DNA of 64,000 nucleotides, from assembly GCA_036346395.1 (NCBI GenBank), contig CM070599.1, positions 13,631,232-13,695,231 of the forward strand. Direction: 5' to 3'. This document shows, piece by piece, positions 10,718 through 22,121 of the stretch. The translations under genes were made by a program, and so were the position numbers. Under the pieces are notes generated by a model. The model searched no databases. It saw only the letters and a program-made list of their open reading frames with translations, and was not told the origin of the DNA. Each line of letters opens with the position of its first letter. Positions within the stretch are counted from its first letter, which is position 1. The DNA is from Hsuehochloa calcarea. Lineage: Eukaryota > Streptophyta > Magnoliopsida > Poales > Poaceae.

Positions 10718-13700
10718 TGTGAGACCCCGGTTTATCTGGCTTGTAATGCTTAACCATCCATTCGGTCCTAGCATCACAAAGCAGATAATCCGAGACTCGA
10801 GACATGTATACTTCCCAGAGTGCAGTATACACACCTCATCACAAAATTTATGTATCAATTCCATTCATCCACATAGAACCAAACAAAGAATGTAATGTAA
10901 GTATTAATACTATTAAACCGAGTCATTATAAAGAGAGGCCAACCGCCAACAATAAAAGAGACAACAATAATTAAACAATGAAGCAAAGTGCCATAAGATG
11001 GCTACAACAAAAGAGCCAATCGGTGTGCCTTTAACCCACAAGGCAACCGACCGGACCGCCAAGCTAGTCGTCAAACCCGGCACATCTCACAAAAGTGAGG
11101 CCCTTGGGGCTCACCTTCTTCCCTCAAAACAAAAGCAAAGGCAAAAGCGGTGAGTACTCTGAATGTACTGCAAGACTTACATGTGGAATAACAAACCTGT
11201 ACATATACTACATGCAAGCTTAATCAACAAGAGGTCAGAGGTTTCATTTTAGCATAAAGCAAGTTTTCATTTGCAATAATATGATAGATTGAAAGCAATT
11301 TAACAAATCTGTTTTAATGTTCAAATAAGCGCAAAAGACAACAATATAACATGAGGTAGAAAACAACAACAATCACGGAAGTGACTAAACCATTAGTCAC
11401 CACAACAATAGCATGAATTACCCATTCATGCCAACCATGTTAATTTTTAATTTAAAAGGTTGTAGTCTAACTCTTGCAAAACCTAACCAAGCGTGTCCAT
11501 AACCTAGGACGAGGCTATTCGAATAGTTTTATCCTGCGCAGGTGTACCATTTTACCCACACGCTGCACCGCCTTTTGCCAAGCTATTAAGCACACTTCCT
11601 TAGGTATGCAAGCACGGCTAAGTCCTACGAGACTTTTCCAATATTATGTATTACCTTGAGTCGCCTGTATGGATAGAAACCCATACGTTGTGTCGGGTCG
11701 TGGCCCACCTCGGACAACTACCCCTCACGGTAAAGCCTCGGACAATCATGACGCCTCGAGGTGGAGAGTCCATCCCGAAACTCCACCACCGCACACCCAA
11801 CACAAGAACACAATTCCTTTTCACACAACACACACAACGCTCCTCCTGCGACTGGAGATAACACACTCCAAAGTACTAGGTCAAGAGGGGTCCCATATAA
11901 CCCTCATGTGGTTAGTACGCAAAAATGCTTGGAGAGTGTGACACAAGATGTTCGGTCCTTGTTGACTTAGGCAAGACAACCACAAACCCAATAACCCACC
12001 ATCCGACCACTTGCCCAAGTCCAAATCAGTTTTCCATTTTTCAGATTTTGACTTTACAAAATAACAAAGCACAAGTGCTGGACATAATGGAAGGAAAATA
12101 TTTTTTGTGTGATCAAGGCCATCGACTAAGTCGATGACCGCCCAAAGCTACCGAACTAAGCATGGCTAAGCATAAAGATTAGCATTCTACTAAGTGACAA
12201 GGGTTCATCCATCGAACTCTAATCACAGCAAATAACCTAGGCTCAAGTAGTAGAGAATAAACAATATCCTACAGATTATGCAACTATAGGATCAACTAAC
12301 CATAATTTAACACAAAGTAGCAATGCATACATACAGTTGAATTCAAAATATTAAACTTGTAAAATAATAGGATTAACATGATCAAACCGCTTGCTCGCTT
12401 GTTGTGGGTCAAGATGTTGCTGGGATCACTCTCGGTATCAATGTGCTCTTCGGATCCTATCGAAAGAACCAAAAAGAACCAATAAGGTAAAAGAAACCGA
12501 AAAGATCCAACAGCCAACTTCAACAAAAACTCTCAAATTTTTACAGTAGAAAGAGCATGATTTTTATGAACTAATGCAACAAGAACCAATTGATTTGGAT
12601 TCTTAATGCAAAAGATATGGCCAAAACAATTTTTCTCAGCTTTTATAAATCAAAAATGCTACTATTCATTAGCAAAATTTTCTAGAGCTATACTGAGTTT
12701 GGAAACATTTTTAAATTAAAGTCTAGTTAAAAACATAACCAACAAAATTTGAATCAACCGAAAAGGATTTGAAATGAATTAGTTATGCATTTTACAAGTT
12801 ATCATATTTTTCAGTTGATAAATAAATCCTCTCGGGAAAAACCAGAAATTAAATCGACGTGGACGAACTTGGATCGTTGATCTCGGATCCAACAGTCCAA
12901 GTCCACGGGATAACGCGCGCACGCGGGATTCACAAACCCTAAACGCTCACCGTTGGATCAGGATCCAATGGTTCACGTGGATTAGGACGTCCGGGCGGTC
13001 CGAACGTTCACACGCATAGGAGCCGTTGATCTTGGATCCAACGGTCCCCACGGATCGAACCTTTCGGACGGTCCGAACGTTCACTCGAACCGGGACCGTT
13101 GATCTTGGATCCAACGGTCCAAGCTCGGCACGACGACGCAGCGCGCGGCGCCGCAAACCCTAAACGTCAACCGTTGGATCTGGATCCAACGGTTCACGTT
13201 GAATCGAGCGCGCGGGCTGAATCGAACGCGCCCACGCACGCGAACCGCCGATCTGAGATCTAACGGCCAAGATCGATCGACAACGAAAGCTCGCTGATTT
13301 TCATCCGACAACAAAGACGAAGCTTACTCCGCGAATTGCCGATTTACTCGAGCTAAAGCGAGCAATCAAAGGCTACCAAAGACGCACAATAACGTTGCGC
13401 TTTCTTTGGTACCAACCATACCTCGGATGGAGGACTGAGCGGCGCGCAAGCGGCGACAGCGGCGCGCTTAAGCAATCGATATGACGACAATGCGATACCG
13501 CGGCGCCGAAGGCTAACTAAAGGTTGCTAGAGCATCTATGAACTGCTATGAAGCTACTGAAGCGATGAATTGGCAAATGGAGGACTTACCCGAGCTGGAG
13601 ACGAAATTGAAAGTTTTCTACCGAATTGGGGAAACCGAATTGATTCGCTCTCTGTTGTCAAAAGCAAAATTGACAGAGGGTTAATACTCTTCGAGATGCT

Positions 13701-14946
13701 AAGCAACCGAGGAAGCAAAGGTTTTGAAAGAGAAGGCCCGAGCACCACTTTCACCAAGGACTCAAGCTTCAACAATGGCGGCCGAGAGCAATTTTTACGA
13801 TTGAGCTCACTCAGTGCACTTGAAGCGATGCTGGAGCTCAAAGGTGTTTAAAGGAGGATAAGGAAGCCACTGGAGGAGTCTTATAGGCCGAAGAGCAAGG
13901 AAGAAGCAACGGGAGGGAAAATGGTGGGCGCTGTGTTGAGGTCGGCCGAGAGCGACGGCGCGTAATGTGCGAGGCGACGACGACTATGGAGGCGGCCGGA
14001 CGGGAGCAATAATGCTTGAGCCGTTGTCGAAGGTAGAAGGGACGACGACCGCCACGCTCTGAAATTTTCACCAACTACGATTGACCATGGCGGCGCTTGC
14101 GAGGAAGACGAAAGAGGACGGTAGTTGGGTTTTAATCGGACGGCTGGAATAGAACGGGTTGATTACAACGATTCGAACGCTCACTTAATCCTGGACCGTT
14201 GATTTGGATCCTACGGTTCACGTTGTGCGAGGCGTTCGGTTGGTCCGAACGTTCACGCGATCGTGGGCCGTTGATTTAGAATCCAACGGCTCAAATGGAC
14301 CAGTGCGCTCGGATGGTCCGAACGTCCACTCGAATCGTGGGCCGTTCGATGCCGATCCAACGACGCACAACACTGCGCGCCGACGATCGAGCGGTGCGTT
14401 TAGTTGACGGAACCGAATCAAGTGGCTCGAGCCCGAGTCTGATCCGAACCCGAGGAACAGTGAAAACCGGTTAGGGTTTGAATTTGAATAACTGATTTTT
14501 GGGGAATTATTTGGGATAGCAAACAAACTCCAAAAATTATGAAATTTTAACTGGAGCTTGCTGACAGAAGAAGGAACCTTATATAAAATTTTCAGAGACT
14601 TTTATGCACTGCATTTTTCTCTAAAAATTCCAGAAGGCTATTTTAGGAGTTTGACTAATGTTTGACTTTCTCAAAAATTATCAAATAATTTCTGAAAATT
14701 ATGAAATAATTCTGAGGTGTTAAACATCACTCCTAGGTCTAATTAAAATTATTTCTAAAGGTTGGGCACAAGATTTTCATGAAGGAGATTTGTGTTGGTG
14801 TCCAAATGGCAATTTGATTTTTGATTTCCCATAATTCCTTTACAAAAATTATGGAACTAATTACAAAAATCAAGATCAGAGAAAAAGTTTTAATTTCTCC
14901 TCATTTTTATTACATTTGAAACACAAACCAATTTTGGGATGTTACA
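10718..14946 (-). mobile_element. solo LTR B, same family as gypsy A, inverted
   Basis: Bounded on the plus strand by TGTGAGACCCCGG and GGGATGTTACA, this is the reverse complement of the A-family LTR, 4229 bp long. It contains no gag, pol or primer site and is flanked by the perfect TSD TTTGG, so it is a solo LTR left by recombination between the two LTRs of a former full element. Open frames inside it (for example near 13570-13850) are short, differ between copies and are not credible genes. It forms long inverted repeats with both halves of LTR A. Confidence 0.93.
12860..13275. repeat. array of CCGTTGGATC / GATCCAACGG palindromes in LTR B
   Basis: Six or more copies of a dyad of the form CGTTGATCTTGGATCCAACGG occur about 50-95 bp apart. 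Related runs lie at 8240-9400 (LTR A), 14190-14370 (LTR B end), 17880-18190 and 30060-30250 (LTR C). Each copy could fold on itself. Confidence 0.75.
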
Positions 14947-14951
14947 TTTGG

Positions 14952-16127
14952 CGTGTGTTATCTCCGAGTCGTAGGAGGGGGTTGTGTGTGTTGTGTGAAA
15001 AAGGATATGTGTTCTTGTGTTGGGTGTGCGGTGGTGGAGATTCCGGGTAGGCTCTCCACCTCGAGGGGCATTGTAGTTGTCCAAGGCTTTACCTGCGACG
15101 GGTAGTTAACCGAGGCTTTACAATGACCCCGACACAACGTATGGGTTTCTATCCATACGGGCGGCTCGTAGTTAATACACAATATTGGAAATGTCTCGTA
15201 GGACTTAGCCGTGCCGGCATACCTAAGGAAGTGTGCTTAATAGCTTGGCAAAAAGGCAGTTTGGCGTGTGGGTACATTGGTACACCCCTGCAGGATATAA
15301 AACTATTCGAATAGCCTCGTCCTAGGTTATGGACATGCTTGGTAAGGTCGTGCAAGAACTAGACTACAACCTTTTAAATTAAAATTTGACATAGTTAGTA
15401 TGAATTGGGTAATTCATGCTATTGTTGTGGTGACTAATGGGTTAGTCACTTCCAGGACTGTTGTTGTCATCTATCTACTGTTAGATTGTTGTCATATACG
15501 GTTATTTGAACACTAAAAATAGATTTGTTAACTTGCTTTTAAATGTACTACATTATTGCAAATAAAGATTGCTTTGTGCTGAAAATAAACCATACAGCCT
15601 CCACTTTAAAAAAAAGCTTGCATGTAGTATATGTATAGGTCTGTTACTCTACACGTAAGTCTTGCGGAGTACAATTTTTTTACTCATTTGCTTTGCTTAA
15701 CTATTTGTTGCAGAGGAGGAAGGTGAGCCCCAAGGGCCTCACTTTTGTGAAATGTGCTGTGGATTTGACGACTAGCTTGGCGGTCCGGTCGGTTGCCTTG
15801 TGGGGTAAAGGCACACTGATTGGCTCTTTTGATTTATGGCCATCTTATGGCACTTTTGCTTCTGTTGTTCAATTTCTATATGTATATGTCATTAGGCCGG
15901 TCGGCCTCTCTTGTGTAATAACTATCCTTTATTAATGTATCTTCTGGTTGTTGCTTTGCTTCGGTTCTATGTGAATGAATGGAATTGATGCATGAATTTT
16001 GTAAAGAGGTGTGTATACTGCATTTCTGGGAAGTATACATGTCTCGAAGACACGGGTTATTTCGTTTGTGATGCTAGGGTCAATTGGTGACTAAGCATTA
16101 CAAGCCCAATAATCCGGGGTCCTCACA
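14952..16127 (+). mobile_element. gypsy element A 3' LTR, second part
   Basis: This continues LTR A after the insertion of B and ends AATCCGGGGTCCTCACA, like the 5' LTR at 2468. It includes the conserved module with CTATTCGAATAG (around 15300) and, from 15533, the segment nearly identical to 1874-2468. The element ends at 16127; the five bases after it (CATCC) are the predicted TSD, whose partner lies off-window. Confidence 0.92.
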
Positions 16128-16482
16128 CATCCAACGGACGAGAGCGCGGCCGGGGCGAGACGGGCTGGCGCGCTGCTGGAATAGTGTTGGGCTTTTCTTT
16201 TGATTTTTCTTTTAAATAAATCCAGAAAATACAATTAGCCAATAGAAAATAGCAAATGACTTTGGAAAAATTCCAGAAAATTCTATAAAACATATCCAAG
16301 CATATAGAATCTAAATAAAATAGTTTTGAAAATTGTTGATGTTGGGATTAAGCACATTAAATCAGTTTGTCCTTAAAGTCCATATTAAGTTTTTTAAATT
16401 AATATTCAAATAAATCCAAATGGTGAATTTTCTCTCTACCACTATTTAAAGTTTTTTTTTAAGCTCTGAAAATTGGGATGTT
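16128..16482 (-). mobile_element. terminal fragment of another gypsy LTR (D)
   Basis: AT-rich sequence with many short AATCCAGAAAATT-like runs ends AATTGGGATGTTACA, which on the minus strand is a canonical LTR start (TGTAACATCCCAATT). Its sequence is not that of the A/B/C family. It probably belongs to an element inserted in LTR C and later split by element A; the remainder should lie left of the window. Confidence 0.65.
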
Positions 16483-18521
16483 ACAAAAACCTAACCAAGC
16501 GTGTCCATAACCTAGGACGAGGCTATTCGAATAGTTTTATACCGTGCAGGGGTGTACCAATGTACCCACACGCCAGACCGCCTTTTTGCCACTAGATTAG
16601 CACTCTTCCTTTGGTATGCCGGCACAGCTAAGTCCTACGAGACATTTCCAATATTGTGCATTAGCTACGAGTCGCCCGTATGGATAGAAATCCATATGTT
16701 GTGTCGGAGTCATTGTAAAGCCTCGGTCAACTACCCGTCTCAGGTAAAGCCTTGGACAACTACAATGCTCCTCGAGGTGGAGAGCCTACCCGGAATCTCC
16801 ACCACCGCACACCCAACACAAGAACACATATCCTTTTTCACACAACACACACAACCCCCTCCTGCGACTCGGAGATAACACACGCTAAAGTACTTAGTCA
16901 AGAGAGGTCTCATATCCCTCTCGCGTGGTTAGCACGCAAAAATGCTTGGAGAGTGTGACACAAGATGTTCGGTCCTTGTTGACTTAGGCAAGACATCCAC
17001 AAACCCAATAACCCACCATCCAACCACTTGCCCAAGTCTAAAACAATGTTTCATTTTTAGATTTTTACTTTACAAAATAACAAAGCACAAGTGCTAGACA
17101 TAATGGAATAATAATTAGATGTGTGATCAAGATCATCGACTAAAATCGATGATCGCCCATTACTACCGACTAAGCATTTCTAAGCAATTTCAATTCGTAA
17201 TCTACTAAGTGACATGAGCTCATCCATCGAACTCAAATCACAGTAAATAACCTAGGCTCATGGTAGTAGAGGATAAACAATTCCTACAGATTATGCAACT
17301 ATAGGATACTAACCATAATTTAACAACAAGATAGCAGTGCATACATAAAAGTTGAAATCAATATATTAGACTTGAAAAATAATGGAATTAACAAGATCAA
17401 ACTGCTTGCCTATTTGCTGTGGGTCAAGATGTTGCTGAGGATCAATCATATTGTCAACGTGCTCTTCGGATCCTAACGAGAAAGCGAAAAACAACCGATA
17501 AGAAGGAAGAAAATGCAAAGACTCAACTGTAAACTTTCTCCAAAAATTCTGAAAATTCTACAGTAGCAAGAGCATGATTTATAAAGAATTTATCAACAAG
17601 AACCAATTGATTTGGATTCTCAATGCCAAAGATATGACCAAATCAATTTTGCTTAGCTTTTATAAATCATAAATGCTACTATTCATTAGCAAAATTTTCT
17701 GGAGCTAAACTGAGGTTGGAAACATTTTTAGATTTATGTTTAGCCCAAAACATAACTAACAAAATTTGAATCAACCGAAAAGGATTTAAAATGAATTATT
17801 TATGCATTTTACAAGTTACTACATTTTTCAGTTGATAAATAAATCCTTTCGGGAAAAATCAGAAATAGAATCGACGTGGACGAAATTGGATCGTTGATCT
17901 TGGATCCAACGGTCCAAGTCCCTTTGATGACGCGCGCGCGCGCGGCCCCGCAACCCTAAACGTCAACCGTTGGATCTGGATCCAACGGTCCACGTGGATC
18001 CGAGCGCGCGGGCGGTCCGAACGTCCATACGCACGCGAGCCGTTGATCTTGGATCCAACGACCCATGCGAACTCGAATCGGGACCGTTGATCTTGGATCC
18101 AACGGGCCACAGACAGAAACGCGCGACGAATTCAAATTTCCGCGCGAATGTGGGTCGTAGATCTAAGGATCGATGGTCCAAACCGACACACGTTCAAACC
18201 GTCTCCCTGTTTTCGTCCGGCAAAAACGACGGGGAAGAACGGCTCGCCGTCGGCGGCTCTGGCCACGGCAGTGCGAGCAACCGCCCAAAACGAGTTCCAA
18301 ACAACATTGCGCACCCAATGGTACCAACTGATTTGGCTACGGTGGTCCAAAACGCCGGCAAGCAAGAGGCAACCGAAGTGGCCAAAAATGACCAAAACGA
18401 AAAACGGCGATGAGCTCAGCTGCGGTTCAAGGGATCGGGTGCCCAGCAACTAGGGACTAACAAGGAGTTACCTGAGTGCAAAGAATGCACCGAGGAGGGT
18501 CGAGACGGCTCGGTTGAGGAG
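16483..18521 (-). mobile_element. gypsy LTR C, left part
   Basis: Homologous in inverted orientation to LTR A/B, starting inside the LTR (16485 corresponds to 11478 of LTR B, so about 760 bp of the LTR's 3' end are absent here). It carries the CTATTCGAATAG module, the GATC dyads and a conserved CTGAGYGCAAAGAATGCACC stretch near 18473. It is broken at 18521 by the copia element and resumes at 29469. Confidence 0.88.
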
Positions 18522-20306
18522 TGTTGGACCGTAAAGGCGACTAGAGGGGGGGTGAATAGGAGCACGCTCACTTTTTCACAAATTATGAACTCAATACAAT
18601 TTCACTCCAAAGTAGCTATTAGAAAGCTATGAAGATCAATATACGATCTGTGGAAGACTAGTATTGAATCCAATTAAACCCCTAAGCAATGCTACAAAAT
18701 CAACTAAGATTGCAAAGACTCACAAAGACGGCGGTCGACCACTGGACCCAATCGGTCGGACCGATTGTCGGGCGATCTCGACCGGCGTTGTCTTGGCGGT
18801 CGGACCGCTCAAAATCGGTCGACCGGTGATGACGGCGGTCGGACCGGCCGACTCGAACCGATCCGCAATAAAAATCACCCAGATGACGAACTTGCAATTA
18901 GGTGAAACTTTTGATTCTCAACTCTAATCTTTATGAAACTTTGCACACACCTTCTATATGCTATTGAGGACCTATTCCAATCGAATATTATGATAATTCT
19001 TGGAACGATCTTGAGCAATTGCCAATTGATTAACGAAGGTCTAAAGCCGCAAGAACGAAAACTTGATCCTAAAGCTTGTTCGTGAGAGATTGATGATCAA
19101 GATGATGCTAGATAGATTCACACATATCACAGCAAGCTAATTCACGTGAAAGAATCAATCACAAACTCGCGGATCAAAGAAAGCCCTAAAAACACGAAAT
19201 TGAAAGCAAGAACGAAAAGAGACTTATCTCAAGCAAGCCTTGCATAGATTGATTTCGTGATTGTTGCTGGATTACATCCACACCATCATGGATCAGTGGA
19301 CAATCAAAGATCACGAAATTCACCACAAACCATCAAGAGCCCTTGCCTCCACCTCAACTCCCCTAAAGACAATTAGGGTTTTGAAACATAAAAAGGCGAG
19401 AGGGAGAGAGGGGTGCAGCCACCTCCTCCTCCTATTTATAGTGGAGGCCTAAAACTCTTAGGGTTTGACTCTCTTGGGCTCCCGTTAAGGCCCACTAACA
19501 AACGGGTCACACACGCACGCTTTGCAAAGCGTCGTCTTTAACTTTTGACCTAAACCGCTTCACCATGCACCATGGATTCGCCAATAGGTCACCCTTGTCC
19601 ATCTTGTGTCACGCTTGAGTCGTTGACTCACCCGCATCGCCGATCGTTCGGACCTCAACTCTCCAAGTCTAGTCCCGATCCTCCTCGCCGTTGACCGTCG
19701 TTGACCACCAAGCAACCTGCACAACCACAGACAAGCAAACACGAATTTGGGAACAAGTTCTTCACAACTTGACCCATGTTAGTCAAAACATGCATCATGC
19801 AAACCATATGCCACAAAACCAATGACTTTGACCTAACAAAACAACATCGCCACGGTTGGCCGACGTTCAAGTAAAACCGGTCCGACCGCTCCAGTGAGCG
19901 GTCGGATCGCCCATGGCGGTCGGACCGCTCCTCGTGAGCGGTCGGACCGCCTTTGGGACTTAGCCAAATTCATACTCCCAAATTCAAACCTTCGAAATTA
20001 AAACGAATAGAACTTCTTCTGGAGACTCCAAAATTATGAGACCAAGTGCATTGGGATCCCTCACTTGCCTACAACACCTATTTTTGGCCCACTGTTTTGA
20101 ATACTTTTAGGTCACCGCCGGTCCGATCGCCCACATGGCCGGTCCGACCGATTTGGGACCGGTCGGACCGCCGTGCAAGGACCGGTCGGACCGCCCGCCC
20201 GAATACACAGTAGCTTTGTCGAAAACACGTGAAACTACAAACCGTAAACGCCATTGCCAATTGTCACATCATCCTAAGATCTGAGCATATCCCCATGAAA
20301 TCCACA
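18522..20306 (-). mobile_element. 3' LTR of copia element 2
   Basis: 1785 bp, from TGTTGGACCGTAAAGG to ATGAAATCCACA on the plus strand. It closely matches the 5' LTR, with scattered substitutions and small indels. Three clusters of GGTCSGACC palindromes lie at 18725-18860, 19875-19955 and 20110-20200. The TATA box is at 19432-19442. Confidence 0.92.
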
Positions 20307-22121
20307 ATCTCCCTTGATGAACACATTGGCAATTATCCGAAAAATGTAAGTAAGAGGTTTGAAAACGAGTTTACTCGCAGCTTCGACAAAGGCACAACTT
20401 GGTCCATAAGCAAGAAAAAGCAATGAACATGACCAAGCTGGCATCAGAATAGTATAGGCATGAGAGACAAGGCAAAAGTAAGCATAAAAACTTTGATTTC
20501 CAGAAAAGGGTCAAAATTCTCACATAAGGTCCATATGAAAGAACAATTGTTCAATTGACCTATGATCATTGTGAGGATAAAAGAATGCAATTCAAGTTCA
20601 TAATATACAATAAGACAATAAGAATGCAACTCAAGAACTCCCCTCACTATGATCCTCAATTTTTCAAATTTTCGCCCTCCCTTTGTACAAACTTCTCCCC
20701 AACAAAGAAATATATTCTCATTAACACATCTTCTCTTCTCATTTAACACATCTTCTCCCCTTTGACAATGGATTCATCAAGGAATCACGCCTTCCTCTCA
20801 TCCAGAGATAACAAATAGAAAATAAAGGAAGAAGCATAAACAAGAGAAGCATAAAGAGGAATATGCATGAAGTGCAATGGAGTGGCTTCAATTTTTGTAT
20901 TTTTCAATTTTTGATTACAAGAAGCTTTGGAGATTACCCAAAAGAACAAGCTAGTATCTCTAATATTGCACAAACAACATATCAAACCCGACACGCTAGC
21001 AAGATCATGGTAAGACATATATATCAAAGCTAAGCACAAAGGCTCAAAAGTAAAGCGATAGATTTGATCAATTTAAGCAACGCTTCAAATTCAAAGAAGT
21101 TCATCAACAGGATCCTAAAGTGAAATTGGCCATGTCAAATGTCAAAGTGAGATCAAAAATCTAACAAAGACCACATTAAGAGTCAATCAAGTCCCGTATT
21201 GAATCATTTTGCTCAATATTTTGTAAACGCCCATTTGTCAACAATTTTTTTTTTCTCATTTGCATTGAATATTGAAGTTGACTAATGATCTAACTTAGTG
21301 ACAAGATCCTGGACTAGGAGCCATCCACAAACTCATCCTAAGCTTCGACCAAAAGTTGATTAAAGGTATATCTTAGTAAAGAAGATCCTGGACTAGGAGC
21401 CATCCACAAACTCTTTCTAAGCTTCTACCGGGGCGACAAATCTTGAGGTTCATGTCATTTCTGACAAGCAATCCCCATGAGATCGTCTGTTCATCAAACT
21501 ATCTCCAAGTTCATGTCATTTGACAAGCGTCTCGTAAGAATAGTTTGGCACAATTTAAGCATAAGACAATCTTGATTTTCATTTTTCACATGAGCACTTT
21601 TAGAATCTCAAGAACACAAAAGCTCAAGTAATGGTCAATTCTAGATCAAAGAGCTAACAAAGCAATTCTGACAGGGCCAATGTCACAAGAGGAGCACTAA
21701 TTACGCAACTCGCTAAAACATCCACAAATTGCAATTTCTTAGTTTGAGTTGTTTAAAAGGTTCTATCTCATATAGCAAAGACTTAGCTACACATGTAAAA
21801 GCATGATAATTCTAGCAAGTCAAAGAACTAGACATGACATTGAGCAAGAATTGAAATACAAAAGCTCTAAAGGGTAATAGGCAAAGCTTCATCAAATTTA
21901 AAAGATAAGCTGAAAATCTTATATTACAATGCATCTTTTTGGATTTTTCATACCATTTGTTGTAACCACTTGATGGAGTTTCCATATGAATGCAATATGA
22001 CACAATGAGATGCAATTAAAAAGCCTAAAAACCTAAAAAGTTCAAAAGATCACTAAGTTCGGAAAAGAACAATAAAAGATCAAAAGAACAAGGAAAGATA
22101 AGAAAAAGATCAAACTCCCCC
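20307..22121 (-). other. copia element 2 spacer between pol and 3' LTR
   Basis: About 1.8 kb of AT-rich sequence with no open frame above roughly 100 codons. It begins next to the LTR with a purine run (AAGGGAGAT on the minus strand), the likely polypurine tract. A second purine-rich box, GAGGGGGAG, directly follows the pol stop at 22115-22123. In intact SIRE elements this interval can hold an envelope-like frame; no such frame is visible here. Confidence 0.7.
21303..21413. repeat. 79-bp direct duplication in copia spacer
   Basis: A 32-bp block containing GATCCTGGACTAGGAGCC occurs at 21303-21334 and again, identical, at 21382-21413; both copies are followed by CTAAGCTTC. A second short echo, GTTCATGTCATTT followed by TGACAAGC, occurs near 21450 and 21510. 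Confidence 0.85.

Noticed and set aside
20444..21039. Small frames in the copia spacer as an envelope-like gene
   Set aside because: Longest is about 100 codons, no hydrophobic/coiled-coil layout typical of an envelope-like protein could be made out, and frames are scattered.
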